Source: Nocardia colli (lineage in GTDB: Bacteria; Actinomycetota; Actinomycetes; Mycobacteriales; Mycobacteriaceae). From it: 64,000 nt of DNA. This document shows, piece by piece, positions 17,089-25,912 of this stretch. Within the stretch, counting starts at the first letter, position 1. Every line of letters starts with the position of its first letter. A program made the position numbers and the translations under genes. Under the pieces are notes generated by a model. It was not told where the DNA came from, ran no database searches, and worked only from the letters and a program-made list of their open reading frames with translations. The stretch lies in assembly GCF_008704205.1 (NCBI RefSeq), contig NZ_VXLC01000016.1:186001-250000 (forward strand), read 5' to 3'.

Positions 17089-20000
17089 ATGTTCACGAAA
17101 GTCTTGGTAGCCAACCGCGGCGAGATCGCCATCCGGGCCTTCCGTGCGGCCTACGAACTCGGCGTGGGGACGGTAGCCGTCTTCCCGTACGAGGACCGCA
17201 ACTCGGTCCATCGGATGAAGGCCGCCGAGTCCTACCAGATCGGCGAGGAGGGACACCCGGTCCGGGCGTACCTGTCGATCGACGCGATCGTCGACGCGGC
17301 CAAGTCGGCGGGCGCCGACGCCGTCTACCCGGGATACGGCTTCCTGTCCGAGAATCCGGATCTGGCGGCCGCCTGCGCCCGCGAGGGCATCACCTTCATC
17401 GGTCCGTCCGCCGAGGTGCTCGAGCTCGCCGGAAACAAGGCGCGGGCGATCGCGGCGGCAAAGGCGGCCGGGCTGCCGGTGCTGCGCTCCAGCGCGCCGT
17501 CCGCGGACGTGGACGAGCTGCTCGCCGCGGCGCACGAGCTGGACTACCCGATCTTCGTCAAGGCGGTGGCCGGCGGCGGCGGGCGCGGCATGCGCCGGGT
17601 CGCCGACGCCGAGCACCTGCGCGAGTCCATCGAGGCCGCGTCGCGCGAGGCCGAGTCGGCGTTCGGCGATCCGACCGTCTTCCTCGAGCAGGCCGTGGTG
17701 AACCCGCGCCACATCGAGGTGCAGATCCTGGCCGACCAGCACGGCAACGTGATGCACCTGTTCGAGCGCGACTGCTCGGTGCAGCGCCGGCACCAGAAGG
17801 TGATTGAGCTCGCGCCCGCGCCGAACCTGGATCCCGAACTGCGCGAACGCATCTGCGCCGACGCCGTGGCCTTCGCCAAGGAGATCGGCTACAGCTGCGC
17901 GGGCACCGTCGAGTTCCTGCTGGACGAGCGCGGCAACCACGTCTTCATCGAGATGAACCCGCGCATCCAGGTCGAGCACACGGTGACCGAGGAGATCACC
18001 GATGTCGACCTGGTGCAGTCGCAGCTGCGCATCGCGGCGGGGGAGACCCTCGAACAGCTCGGCCTCAGCCAGGACACGGTCAGCATCCGCGGCGCCGCGA
18101 TGCAGTGCCGGATCACCACCGAGGACCCGAACAACGGCTTCCGCCCCGACACCGGCCGGATCACCGCCTACCGCACGCCGGGCGGCGCGGGGATCCGCCT
18201 GGACGGCGGGGCCAACCTCGGCGCGGAGATCGGCGCCTACTTCGACTCGATGCTGGTGAAGCTCACCTGTCGCGGGCGCGACTTCCCCGCCGCGGTGTCG
18301 CGCGCCCAGCGAGCGCTGGCCGAGTTCCGAATTCGCGGAGTTACCACCAACATTCCGTTCCTGCTCGCGGTGCTCGACGATCCGGACTTCCGGGCCGGGC
18401 GGGTCACCACGTCGTTCATCGATGAGCGGCCGGAGTTGCTCAACCAGCGTGGTTCGGCGGACCGCGGAACCAAGATCCTGACGTATCTGGCCGATGTCAC
18501 CGTGAACAAGCCGCATGGGGAGCGGCCGACGACGGTGTATCCGCATGACAAGTTGCCTGCCATTGATCTGTCGGTGGCGCCGCCGGACGGGTCGCGGCAG
18601 CGGTTGTTGCAGCTCGGGCCTGAAGGTTTCGCGCAGGCGTTGCGGGCGCAGAAGGCCGTGGGGGTCACGGACACGACGTTCCGTGACGCGCATCAGTCGT
18701 TGCTGGCGACTCGGGTGCGGACCAATGGCCTGCTCGGTGTCGCGGGGCACGTCGCGCGGATGACGCCGGAGTTGTTGTCGATCGAGGCGTGGGGTGGCGC
18801 GACTTACGATGTGGCGCTGCGGTTTCTGTATGAGGATCCGTGGGAGCGGTTGGCCGCGTTGCGCGAAGCGGTGCCGAACATCTGTTTGCAGATGCTGCTG
18901 CGCGGCCGGAACACGGTGGGCTACACGCCCTATCCGGAACAGGTGACCCGGGCGTTCGTGTCCGAGGCGACCGCGACCGGGATCGATATCTTCCGGATCT
19001 TCGACGCGCTCAACAACGTTGATCAGATGCGTCCGGCGATCGATGCGGTGCGGGAAACCGGTACCGCTATCGCCGAAGTCGCGATGAGTTACACCGGAGA
19101 CCTGGCCAATCCGGATGAAACCCTTTACACCCTCGACTATTACCTCAAACTCGCTGAGCAGATGGTCGACGCGGGCGCGCACATCCTCGCGATCAAAGAC
19201 ATGGCCGGGCTCCTGCGCGCTCCGGCGGCGGCGAAGCTGGTGACCGCGTTGCGCTCGAACTTCGATCTGCCGGTGCATGTTCATACTCACGACACTCCGG
19301 GCGGGCAGCTGGCCACCTATCTCGCGGCGTGGCAGGCAGGTGCGGATGCGGTCGATGGTGCGAGTGCGGCGATGGCCGGAACGACCAGTCAGCCAGCGCT
19401 GTCCGCGATCGTCGCCGCGGCCGCGCACAGCGACTACGACACCGGGTTGAACTTGCAGAACGTGTGTGACCTGGAGCCGTATTGGGAAACCTTGCGCAAG
19501 GTCTACAAGCCCTTCGAGTCCGGGCTGCCCGCACCGACCGGACGCGTCTACACCCACGAAATCCCCGGCGGACAGCTCTCGAACCTGCGTCAGCAAGCCA
19601 TCGCCCTCGGCTTGGGTGACCGGTTCGAGGAAGTCGAAGCGAAATACGCTGCCGCAGACCGACTGTTGGGCCGCCTGATCAAGGTCACCCCGTCGTCGAA
19701 GGTCGTCGGTGACCTCGCCCTCGCGCTGGTGGGTACCGGTGTCGACATCGAAGACTTCGCCGCCGACCCGGGCCGTTACGACATCCCGGACTCGGTGATC
19801 GGTTTCCTGCGAGGCGAACTCGGCACTCCCGCGGGTGGCTGGCCCGAACCGTTCCGCAGCCGCGCCCTGGCCGGACGCGGTGCAGCCAAACCGGAAACCC
19901 CACTCACCGCCGCCGACGAAGCAGGACTCGCGGGCACGTCGGCCGAGCGTCGCGCGACCTTGAACCGACTCCTGTTCCCCGCCCCGACAGCGGAATTCAA

Positions 20001-20487
20001 CGCACACCGCGAAAAGTACGGCGACACCATGGGCCTGTCGGCCAACCAGTTCTTCTACGGCCTGCGCCACGGCGAAGAACACCGCGTCCAACTGGAGAAG
20101 GGCGTAACCCTCCTGATCGGCCTCGAAGCCATCTCCGAGCCCGACGAACGCGGCATGCGCACCGTCATGTGCATCCTCAACGGTCAACTGCGTCCCGTCG
20201 CCGTCCGCGACCGCTCCATCGCCAGCGAGATCCCCGCCGCCGAGAAGGCGGACAAGGGCAACGCCGGCCACATCGCCGCCCCGTTCGCCGGCGTCGTGAC
20301 CTTGGCTGTCTCCGAAGGGGATTCGATCGCGGCCGGCGACACCGTCGGCACTATCGAGGCGATGAAGATGGAGGCCGCCATCACCGCGCCGCGGGCGGGC
20401 ACCGTCGGCCGGGTCGCGATCGGTCAGGTGCAGCAGGTCGAAGGCGGCGACCTGCTGATCGAGCTGGCCGTGCGCGAGTCCGAATGA
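17089..20487 (+). CDS. pyc: pyruvate carboxylase
   Basis: 1132 aa, full length. The biotin carboxylase domain (about 1-450) has KVLVANRGEIAIRAFRAA, the glycine-rich ATP loop KAVAGGGGRGMR and EMNPRIQVEHTVTEE. The carboxyltransferase barrel (about 530-810) has DTTFRDAHQSLLATRVR and HVHTHDTPGG. The biotinyl domain ends the protein with EAMKMEA, the biotin being on Lys 1093. It makes oxaloacetate from pyruvate, refilling the TCA cycle. Codon choice shifts near 18420 toward TTG Leu and T-ending codons and back by about 19500, while the protein stays canonical. Its stop overlaps the rsmD start (ATGA). Confidence 0.97.
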   Translation: MFTKVLVANRGEIAIRAFRAAYELGVGTVAVFPYEDRNSVHRMKAAESYQIGEEGHPVRAYLSIDAIVDAAKSAGADAVYPGYGFLSENPDLAAACAREGITFIGPSAEVLELAGNKARAIAAAKAAGLPVLRSSAPSADVDELLAAAHELDYPIFVKAVAGGGGRGMRRVADAEHLRESIEAASREAESAFGDPTVFLEQAVVNPRHIEVQILADQHGNVMHLFERDCSVQRRHQKVIELAPAPNLDPELRERICADAVAFAKEIGYSCAGTVEFLLDERGNHVFIEMNPRIQVEHTVTEEITDVDLVQSQLRIAAGETLEQLGLSQDTVSIRGAAMQCRITTEDPNNGFRPDTGRITAYRTPGGAGIRLDGGANLGAEIGAYFDSMLVKLTCRGRDFPAAVSRAQRALAEFRIRGVTTNIPFLLAVLDDPDFRAGRVTTSFIDERPELLNQRGSADRGTKILTYLADVTVNKPHGERPTTVYPHDKLPAIDLSVAPPDGSRQRLLQLGPEGFAQALRAQKAVGVTDTTFRDAHQSLLATRVRTNGLLGVAGHVARMTPELLSIEAWGGATYDVALRFLYEDPWERLAALREAVPNICLQMLLRGRNTVGYTPYPEQVTRAFVSEATATGIDIFRIFDALNNVDQMRPAIDAVRETGTAIAEVAMSYTGDLANPDETLYTLDYYLKLAEQMVDAGAHILAIKDMAGLLRAPAAAKLVTALRSNFDLPVHVHTHDTPGGQLATYLAAWQAGADAVDGASAAMAGTTSQPALSAIVAAAAHSDYDTGLNLQNVCDLEPYWETLRKVYKPFESGLPAPTGRVYTHEIPGGQLSNLRQQAIALGLGDRFEEVEAKYAAADRLLGRLIKVTPSSKVVGDLALALVGTGVDIEDFAADPGRYDIPDSVIGFLRGELGTPAGGWPEPFRSRALAGRGAAKPETPLTAADEAGLAGTSAERRATLNRLLFPAPTAEFNAHREKYGDTMGLSANQFFYGLRHGEEHRVQLEKGVTLLIGLEAISEPDERGMRTVMCILNGQLRPVAVRDRSIASEIPAAEKADKGNAGHIAAPFAGVVTLAVSEGDSIAAGDTVGTIEAMKMEAAITAPRAGTVGRVAIGQVQQVEGGDLLIELAVRESE

Positions 20488-21035
20488 CCCGGATCGTCGC
20501 CGGAACGGCAGGCGGGCGGCGGCTGCGGGTGCCGTCCGCCGGCACCCGTCCGACCTCCGACCGGGTCCGGGAGGCCGTGTTCAGCGCGCTCGACGCGCGG
20601 ATCGACTTCGACGGTATCCGGGTGCTCGACCTGTACGCGGGCTCGGGCGCGCTCGGGTTGGAGGCGTTGTCCCGCGGCGCCGAGCACGCACTGCTGGTCG
20701 AGGCCGACCGCAAGGCGGCCGAGGTCGTGCGCGGCAACATCGCCGATGTCGGGCTGCCCGGCGCGGAACTGCGGGTCGCGACCGTGGCGAGCGTGCTGGC
20801 GCTGGGCGGTGCGGGCGAATTCGATCTGGTGCTGTCCGATCCGCCGTACGCGGTCGAGATCGATGCGGTACTCGGCGACCTGCGGGCACTGGCCGATGGC
20901 TGGTTGCGTCCCGACGCCCTGGTCGTCGTCGAGCGGGCCCGCCGATCGCCGGAAATCGAATGGCCGGCGGGCTATTCGGCGATGAAACCGCGCAGGTACG
21001 GCGAAACCCGCATCGAAATGGCGACTTTCGAGTAG
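20484..21035 (+). CDS. rsmD: 16S rRNA (guanine966-N2)-methyltransferase RsmD
   Basis: 183 aa from ATG at 20484, overlapping the pyc stop. The N terminus MTRIVAGTAGGRRLRVP and the PTSDRVREAVFSAL segment are RsmD signatures. The SAM loop is VLDLYAGSGALGLEALSRGA, and the catalytic motif is DPPY in LVLSDPPYAVE. The enzyme methylates G966 of 16S rRNA in the assembled small subunit. The pyc-rsmD-coaD order matches other mycolic actinomycetes. Confidence 0.95.
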   Translation: MTRIVAGTAGGRRLRVPSAGTRPTSDRVREAVFSALDARIDFDGIRVLDLYAGSGALGLEALSRGAEHALLVEADRKAAEVVRGNIADVGLPGAELRVATVASVLALGGAGEFDLVLSDPPYAVEIDAVLGDLRALADGWLRPDALVVVERARRSPEIEWPAGYSAMKPRRYGETRIEMATFE

Positions 21036-21096
21036 CGGGTGTGGTCTCGAGCACCCTCCGTGCCGTGCGCGCGGTCTCGCACGATAGCGTCTGACC

Positions 21097-21582
21097 ATGG
21101 CAGGAGCATTGTGCCCCGGGTCCTTCGACCCCGTGACCAACGGTCACATCGACGTCTTCGCGCGGGCCGCGGCCCAGTTCGACGAGGTCGTTGTCACCGT
21201 CAATATCAACAAGAACAAGCAGGGCATGTTCACCGTCGACGAGCGCATGGAGATGCTGCGCGAGGCGACCGCCCACCTGCCCAACATCCGGGTGGAGTCG
21301 TGGTACGGCCTGACCGTCGACTTCGCCAGGGAGCAGGGCATCACAGCCATCGTGAAGGGGCTGCGCGACGCGACCGACTTCGGTTACGAGATGCAGATGG
21401 CCCAGATGAACAAGAAGCTCTCCGGCGTCGACACCTTCTTCATTGCCACCAACCCCGCCCTCAGCTTCCTGTCCAGCTCATTGGTCAAGGAGGTGGCGAC
21501 CTTCGGCGGCGACGTCACCGACATGCTCCCCCCATCCGTGCACAAGCGCCTGCTCGCCCGGCTGGCCGAGCGCAAGAGCTGA
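21097..21582 (+). CDS. coaD: phosphopantetheine adenylyltransferase
   Basis: 161 aa, standard CoaD length. It starts MAGALCPGSFDPVTNGHIDV, with the nucleotidyltransferase motif (T/N)GH. It continues VKGLRDATDFGYEMQMAQMN and ends with the ISSS-like region FLSSSLVKEVATFGGDV. CoaD transfers AMP to 4'-phosphopantetheine to make dephospho-CoA. It lies 61 bases after rsmD, probably in the same operon, and is closed by the strong terminator at 21594. Confidence 0.97.
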   Translation: MAGALCPGSFDPVTNGHIDVFARAAAQFDEVVVTVNINKNKQGMFTVDERMEMLREATAHLPNIRVESWYGLTVDFAREQGITAIVKGLRDATDFGYEMQMAQMNKKLSGVDTFFIATNPALSFLSSSLVKEVATFGGDVTDMLPPSVHKRLLARLAERKS

Positions 21583-21593
21583 CCCTGGACAAC

Positions 21594-21634
21594 AATCAGC
21601 CCCGGTCCCAAAGGCATTGGGACCGGGGCTGATT
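21594..21634. terminator. bidirectional terminator between coaD and gtrA-like gene
   Basis: AATCAGCCCCGGTCCCAA (21594-21611) and its perfect complement at 21617-21634 form an 18-bp stem with the loop AGGCA. It sits 11 bases past the coaD stop and 18 past the convergent gene's stop, so it can end both. Confidence 0.9.
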
Positions 21635-21652
21635 CCCCTCACTCGACGAGGC

Positions 21653-22171
21653 TCAGAAGACCAGGCCGCGCAGGGCCAGGAAGCGCATGCCGCCGACGAC
21701 CGCGGTGATGCCGAGGATGGCCGTCGCCTCCGCGGTGCCGCCGATGGTGGGCGCCCAGACGTCCAGGGCGGCCAGTCCGGCGGTGGTGATGGCGAGGCCG
21801 ACCAGGGCCAGGCCGCCGCCCTCCCACTGCGCGGTGAACCAGCCGACTCGGCCGCTTGCGTGGAAGGTGAGCTGACGGTGCAGCTCGTTGGCGATCACGG
21901 TGCTGACGATCGAGCCGACCACATTGGCGACCAGCGGGCCGATGCCGTGCATCGCGAAGAACAGCAGCACGTAGGCGATATTGCTGGAACCGCCGACCAG
22001 CGCGAAGCGGATCAGCTGGGCGAAGGCGCGGTCGCCGCGCAGGTAGGCCATCAGCTGCTCGAACCGGGCCGACACCGGCGGTGCCGTCAGCACCGGGTAT
22101 GGGCCTACCCACGGCATGAAGTAGCTGGTGGTGCTAACTCCCGCCGATCTCTGTAGATCCAGAACAGTCAT
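21653..22171 (-). CDS. GtrA-like membrane protein
   Basis: 172 aa from ATG at 22171, with GGAAAG five bases upstream. The GtrA domain starts near residue 52 (FAQLIRFALVGGSSNIAYVLLFFAMH), and four transmembrane helices follow, the usual small-flippase layout. VIANELHRQLTFH is the conserved NF-x-x-x-R-x-(F/W)-F-like segment. GtrA-family proteins are thought to move polyprenyl-linked sugars across the membrane for wall glycan decoration. No partner glycosyltransferase is adjacent. The 50-residue N-terminal extension is hydrophilic and of unknown role. Confidence 0.85.
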   Translation of the reverse strand: MTVLDLQRSAGVSTTSYFMPWVGPYPVLTAPPVSARFEQLMAYLRGDRAFAQLIRFALVGGSSNIAYVLLFFAMHGIGPLVANVVGSIVSTVIANELHRQLTFHASGRVGWFTAQWEGGGLALVGLAITTAGLAALDVWAPTIGGTAEATAILGITAVVGGMRFLALRGLVF

Positions 22172-22563
22172 GGTCTTTCCGATCGAACATGAGCCTTCGT
22201 TGGGGACAACAGCGACGGTGATCGCTTCCTTCCCACCGACTCTTGATAGGTTCCGCTGGTGCGATGTGTTCAGTATTTACTGAACATTCAGAACCTGTCA
22301 ACACTCGGCGGACCGGCTGGGCCCTTCCCTCTGGCTTCCTCAATCCCGCGGTCCCGGTGGGGGCCACGCTCGGGATGAAGACCTTGTCGATCTTCCTATC
22401 GACGATAACACGAAGCGGAGACAGATCCTCCACTTGATTTGTGTGGCGTACGAGACACTGCGACGACACACCGGAGGGTGACTCGGCACAGGCCGTGATG
22501 AGGGGCACACTGGGGCTCGGCGGACAGTTCGCCATAGAGTCGTAGGAGAGTGGGGTAGTCAGC
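22172..22563. promoter_or_regulatory. divergent promoter region of the GtrA-like gene and sepIVA
   Basis: This 392-base gap has lower GC than its flanks and holds the 20-bp palindrome at 22267. No open frame with a convincing ribosome site was found. A GTAGGAGAG-like ribosome site precedes the sepIVA ATG. Confidence 0.5.
22267..22286. promoter_or_regulatory. 20-bp palindrome, TetR-type operator candidate
   Basis: TGTTCAGTA (22267-22275) and TACTGAACA (22278-22286) are perfect inverted arms around a TT centre. The site is 96 bases before the gtrA-like start and 278 before sepIVA. No TetR gene is in this part of the window, so the regulator would act from elsewhere. Confidence 0.6.
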
Positions 22564-23310
22564 ATGTATCGCGTATTCGAAGCCCTCGACGAGCTGGTCG
22601 CCATCGTCGAGGAGGCGCGTGGCATCCCGCCGACCCGCAGCTGCATCGTGCCGCGCGGCGACGTGCTCGAACTGCTCGACGATGTGCGCGACGCACTCCC
22701 GGGCGAGCTCGACGATGCCCAGGACGTGCTCGACATCCGGGACAAGATCGTCTCCGACGCCCGTTCCGCCGCCGAGGTCACGGTGACCAGCGCCAATGAG
22801 CAGGCCAGTCACACCATCGGCTCGGCGCGCGAAGAGGCCGACCGCATCCTCGCCGACGCGAAGGCGCACGCCGACCGGATGGTCGCCGAGGCGAGCGCGC
22901 ACGCGGACCACCTGGTCAGCACCGCGCAGGCCGAGGCCGACCGGGTCGTCGCCGACGGCAACGCCGAGTTCGAGGCGGTCACCGGCCGGGCCCGGCTGGA
23001 ATCCGAGCGAATGATCGAGGCGGGCAAGGCTTCCTACGATCGTTCCGTCGCCGACGGCGAGGCCGAGCGCGATCGCCTGGTCGCGCAGACCGAGGTGGTG
23101 CGCGCCGCGCACGCCGAATCCGCGCGGGTGATCGACGGCGCGCACGCCGAGTCCGACCGGATGCGCGAGGAATGCGACGTCTACGTCGACTCCAAGCTCG
23201 CCGACTTCGAGGAGACCCTGAGCAACACCCTGCGCACCGTCGGCCGCGGCCGGCACCAGCTCCGCTCCGGCGCGGGCGCTATCGACTACGCGGCCGACTA
23301 CCGGCGCTGA
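22564..23310 (+). CDS. sepIVA: SepIVA, DivIVA-like septation protein
   Basis: 248 aa. The N terminus MYRVFEALDELVAIVEEARG followed by PRGDVLELLDDVRDALPGELDDAQDVLD matches the mycobacterial septal protein SepIVA as I recall it. Residues about 60-220 form a long Ala/Glu/Asp/Arg-rich heptad coiled coil (repeated ADR(M/V/I)(V/I)A and SARVIDGAHAESDR elements). There is no membrane segment. In mycobacteria SepIVA binds at the division site and is essential. It is followed by DUF177, rpmF, rnc and mutM on the same strand, the mycobacterial order. Confidence 0.9.
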   Translation: MYRVFEALDELVAIVEEARGIPPTRSCIVPRGDVLELLDDVRDALPGELDDAQDVLDIRDKIVSDARSAAEVTVTSANEQASHTIGSAREEADRILADAKAHADRMVAEASAHADHLVSTAQAEADRVVADGNAEFEAVTGRARLESERMIEAGKASYDRSVADGEAERDRLVAQTEVVRAAHAESARVIDGAHAESDRMREECDVYVDSKLADFEETLSNTLRTVGRGRHQLRSGAGAIDYAADYRR

Positions 23311-23394
23311 CCGGCTGCCGCATTTGGGTCGAGGAGGGCGCTCGCGTATCGTGGTGTGGTTGCCCATTCCCCTCGATAGTGAAGTGAGTTCGTG

Positions 23395-24063
23395 ATGTCC
23401 GCCGGTTCCAGTTCTGCCCCGCGTAAAGGCTCGGCCCCGCGCCGAGAGCCCGACGCGGCCTTCGTGCTGGACGTTCGCAGCCTCGGCCGCAGGGCCGGGA
23501 CGATGCGTGAGTTCCAGCGCACCATCACCACTGTCGAGCGGATCGGGCTCGATCTGGTCGCGGTACCGGTGGGTGCCGAGCTCGAACTCGACCTGCAATT
23601 GCAGGCGGTGTCGGAAGGCGTTCTGGTCACCGGAACGGCCTCCGCACCGATCGAGGGCGAGTGCTCGCGCTGCCTCGAGCCGTTCACCGACACGGTGAGC
23701 GTGTACCTCACCGAGCTGTTCGCCTACCCGAACAGCACGACCGAGCAGACCACCGACGACGATGACTCCTATCGCATGGTCGACGACACGATCGACCTCG
23801 AACCGGTGATCATCGACGCGGTCGGCATCGAGCTTCCGCTCCAGCCGCTGTGCTCGCCCGACTGCGCCGGACTGTGCGCCGAATGCGGCGTCCGGATGGC
23901 GATTGCGGGATCCGAGCACTCGCATGAGATACTTGACCCTCGCTGGGCCGGGCTGGCGAAATTCGCCACTGCATCGCCCGGCAACGGCAGCCCCGACCAG
24001 GGTGCGGCCACAGCAGCAGACCAGTCAGCCGAAATGGCAAGCAATATGACAGAGGAGAAGTAG
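23395..24063 (+). CDS. DUF177 / YceD family protein
   Basis: 222 aa from ATG at 23395 (a GTG directly before is possible). It has the YceD arrangement: VLDVRSLGRRAGTMREFQ near the start, VLVTGTASAPIEGECSRCLEPF (CxxC), and a C-terminal cluster LCSPDCAGLCAECGV that likely binds zinc. YceD genes sit before rpmF in almost all bacteria and are linked to 23S rRNA processing; the biochemical role is uncertain. It ends 2 bases before rpmF, so it is coupled. Confidence 0.92.
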   Translation: MSAGSSSAPRKGSAPRREPDAAFVLDVRSLGRRAGTMREFQRTITTVERIGLDLVAVPVGAELELDLQLQAVSEGVLVTGTASAPIEGECSRCLEPFTDTVSVYLTELFAYPNSTTEQTTDDDDSYRMVDDTIDLEPVIIDAVGIELPLQPLCSPDCAGLCAECGVRMAIAGSEHSHEILDPRWAGLAKFATASPGNGSPDQGAATAADQSAEMASNMTEEK

Positions 24064-24065
24064 TC

Positions 24066-24248
24066 GTGGCCGTTCCCAAGCGCCGGATGTCCCGTTCCAA
24101 CACCAGGTCGCGGCGCAGCCAGTGGAAGGCCACCGCGCCGACCCTGATCACCTGCCCGAACCGCGCCTGCGGCGAGAAGACCCTGCCGCACATCGCGTGC
24201 CCCTCCTGCGGCACGTACAAGGGCCGTCAGGTCACAGCAGCTGTCTAA
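24066..24248 (+). CDS. rpmF: 50S ribosomal protein bL32
   Basis: 60 aa from GTG at 24066 with AGAGGAG just upstream. It begins MAVPKRRMSRSNTRSRRSQWK, the L32 signature. Four cysteines (CPNRAC and CPSC) form a zinc ribbon, so this is the zinc-dependent form. It is coupled to the DUF177 gene. Confidence 0.97.
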   Translation: MAVPKRRMSRSNTRSRRSQWKATAPTLITCPNRACGEKTLPHIACPSCGTYKGRQVTAAV

Positions 24249-24270
24249 CAGTTCAACCTGTCGTATTGAC

Positions 24271-24984
24271 GTGACTGACGAACCCGACTCGTCCAGTGGA
24301 CACGCGAGCTTGCTCGCGGCGCTCGGCGTCGAGGTGCAGCCGGAGCTGCTGCGCCTGGCGCTGACGCACCGGTCGTACGCCTATGAGAACGGCGGCCTGC
24401 CGACCAACGAGCGCCTGGAATTCCTGGGCGATTCCGTACTCGGCCTGAGCATCACCGAGCGGCTTTACCACGAGCACCCGGACAAGTCCGAGGGCGAACT
24501 GGCGAAGCTGCGGGCGAGCGTGGTGAACATGCACGCGCTCGCCGAGGTGGCGCGTCAGCTCGGCGAGGGCGGCCTCGGCGTGCACCTGCTGCTCGGCAAG
24601 GGCGAAGAGCTCACCGGCGGCCGGGACAAGCCGAGCATCCTTGCCGACGGCATGGAGTCGCTGCTCGGTGCGGTGCACCTGGAGCACGGCATCGACGTCG
24701 CGCGTGAGGTGGTGCTGCGGCTGTTCGCCGACCTGCTCGAGCGCGGTCCTCGGATGGGGGCCGGCCTCGACTGGAAGACCAGCCTGCAGGAACTCACCGC
24801 CGAACGCGGTCTCGGCGTGCCCAGCTACGAGATCACCTCGACGGGCCCCGATCACGACAAGGAATTCACCGCGACCACCGTGGTCGGCGGCCGGGCCTAC
24901 GGCCAGGGCGTCGGTCGCTCCAAGAAGGAAGCCGAGCAGAAGGCCGCAGGCACCGCCTACCAGGCGTTGACCGCGGAATCCTGA
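24271..24984 (+). CDS. rnc: ribonuclease III
   Basis: 237 aa from GTG at 24271. The catalytic domain (about 10-150) has the signature NERLEFLGDSVLG and the second acidic site DGMESLLGAVHLEHG. A C-terminal double-stranded-RNA-binding domain (about 165-235) has TSLQELTAERGLGVPSYE and GVGRSKKEAEQKAAGTAY. It cuts rRNA precursors and other duplex RNA. It is part of the rpmF-rnc-mutM run. Confidence 0.97.
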   Translation: MTDEPDSSSGHASLLAALGVEVQPELLRLALTHRSYAYENGGLPTNERLEFLGDSVLGLSITERLYHEHPDKSEGELAKLRASVVNMHALAEVARQLGEGGLGVHLLLGKGEELTGGRDKPSILADGMESLLGAVHLEHGIDVAREVVLRLFADLLERGPRMGAGLDWKTSLQELTAERGLGVPSYEITSTGPDHDKEFTATTVVGGRAYGQGVGRSKKEAEQKAAGTAYQALTAES

Positions 24985-24987
24985 ATC

Positions 24988-25848
24988 GTGCCAGAACTTC
25001 CCGAGGTAGAGGTCGTGCGGCGCGGCGTCGCCGAACACGTGGTCGGCCGCGTCATCGAATCGGTCGCGATCAGCCATCCCCGCGCGGTGCGCAACCATCT
25101 GGAAGGCGCCGCGGATCTCGCCGCCCGGCTGACCGGCCTGAAGGTCGAGTCCGCCGAGCGGCGCGGCAAATTCCTGTGGCTCACCTTCGACGAGCCGGAC
25201 ACCGCGCTCGTCGTGCACCTCGGCATGAGCGGGCAGATGCTCGTGCAGGACGCCGACGCACCGGTGGAAAAGCACGCGCACATCCGCGCGAGCCTCAACG
25301 ACGGCACCCAGCTGCGCTTCGTCGACCAGCGCACGTTCGGCGGCTGGGCGCTCGCGCCACTGGTCGAGGTGGACGGCACCCTGGTGCCCGAGCCGGTCGC
25401 GCACATCGCCCGCGACCCGCTGGATCCGCGTTTCGACGCCGAATCCGTGGTGGCCAGGATGCGGGCCAAGCAGGTCGACATCAAGCGCCTGCTGCTCGAT
25501 CAGAGCGTCATCTCCGGCATCGGCAACATCTACGCCGACGAATCCCTGTGGCGGGCAAAGCTGCACAGCCTGCGCATCGCCTCCGGACTGTCCCGCCCGG
25601 CCCTGCGCACCCTGATCGCCGACGCGGGCGCGGTCATGGCCGAGGCGCTCGCGGCCGGCGGCACCTCGTTCGACGCGCTGTATGTGAACGTCAACGGCCA
25701 GTCCGGCTACTTCGAACGCTCGCTCGCCGTCTACGGCCGCGAAGACGAGCCGTGCCGTCGCTGCGGTGCGCCGATTCGGCGGGAAAAGTTCATGAATCGT
25801 TCCTCGTATTCTTGCCCGCGGTGCCAACCGAAGCCTCGCCTCCGTTAG
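24988..25848 (+). CDS. mutM: formamidopyrimidine-DNA glycosylase
   Basis: 286 aa. It begins MPELPEVEVVRRGV from GTG at 24988, where the Pro after Met is the catalytic nucleophile. The helix-two-turn-helix lies at DQSVISGIGNIYADE, and the C-terminal zinc finger has CRRCGAPIRREKF then CPRCQ. The enzyme removes oxidised purines such as 8-oxoguanine. It starts 3 bases after the rnc stop, as in mycobacteria. Confidence 0.97.
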   Translation: MPELPEVEVVRRGVAEHVVGRVIESVAISHPRAVRNHLEGAADLAARLTGLKVESAERRGKFLWLTFDEPDTALVVHLGMSGQMLVQDADAPVEKHAHIRASLNDGTQLRFVDQRTFGGWALAPLVEVDGTLVPEPVAHIARDPLDPRFDAESVVARMRAKQVDIKRLLLDQSVISGIGNIYADESLWRAKLHSLRIASGLSRPALRTLIADAGAVMAEALAAGGTSFDALYVNVNGQSGYFERSLAVYGREDEPCRRCGAPIRREKFMNRSSYSCPRCQPKPRLR

Positions 25849-25912
25849 CGAGGGCAAGCTACCTTTCTTGTAGGCGGTTCGGGAAGTGGGTCCGGCCGTG
25901 AAGGAAGGACAC

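Noticed and set aside
18420..19500. Codon-use shift inside pyc as a sign of gene fusion or transfer
   Set aside because: The protein is canonical throughout and the shift is mild; a frame-by-frame codon computation would be needed to claim recombination.
16873..20271. Minus-strand frame of 1132 codons opposite pyc
   Set aside because: It mirrors pyruvate carboxylase and has shadow-like composition without motifs.
25834..25853. Short CCTCGC/GCGAGG hairpin at the mutM stop
   Set aside because: Only 6 bp and overlapping the stop codon; too weak to call a terminator.
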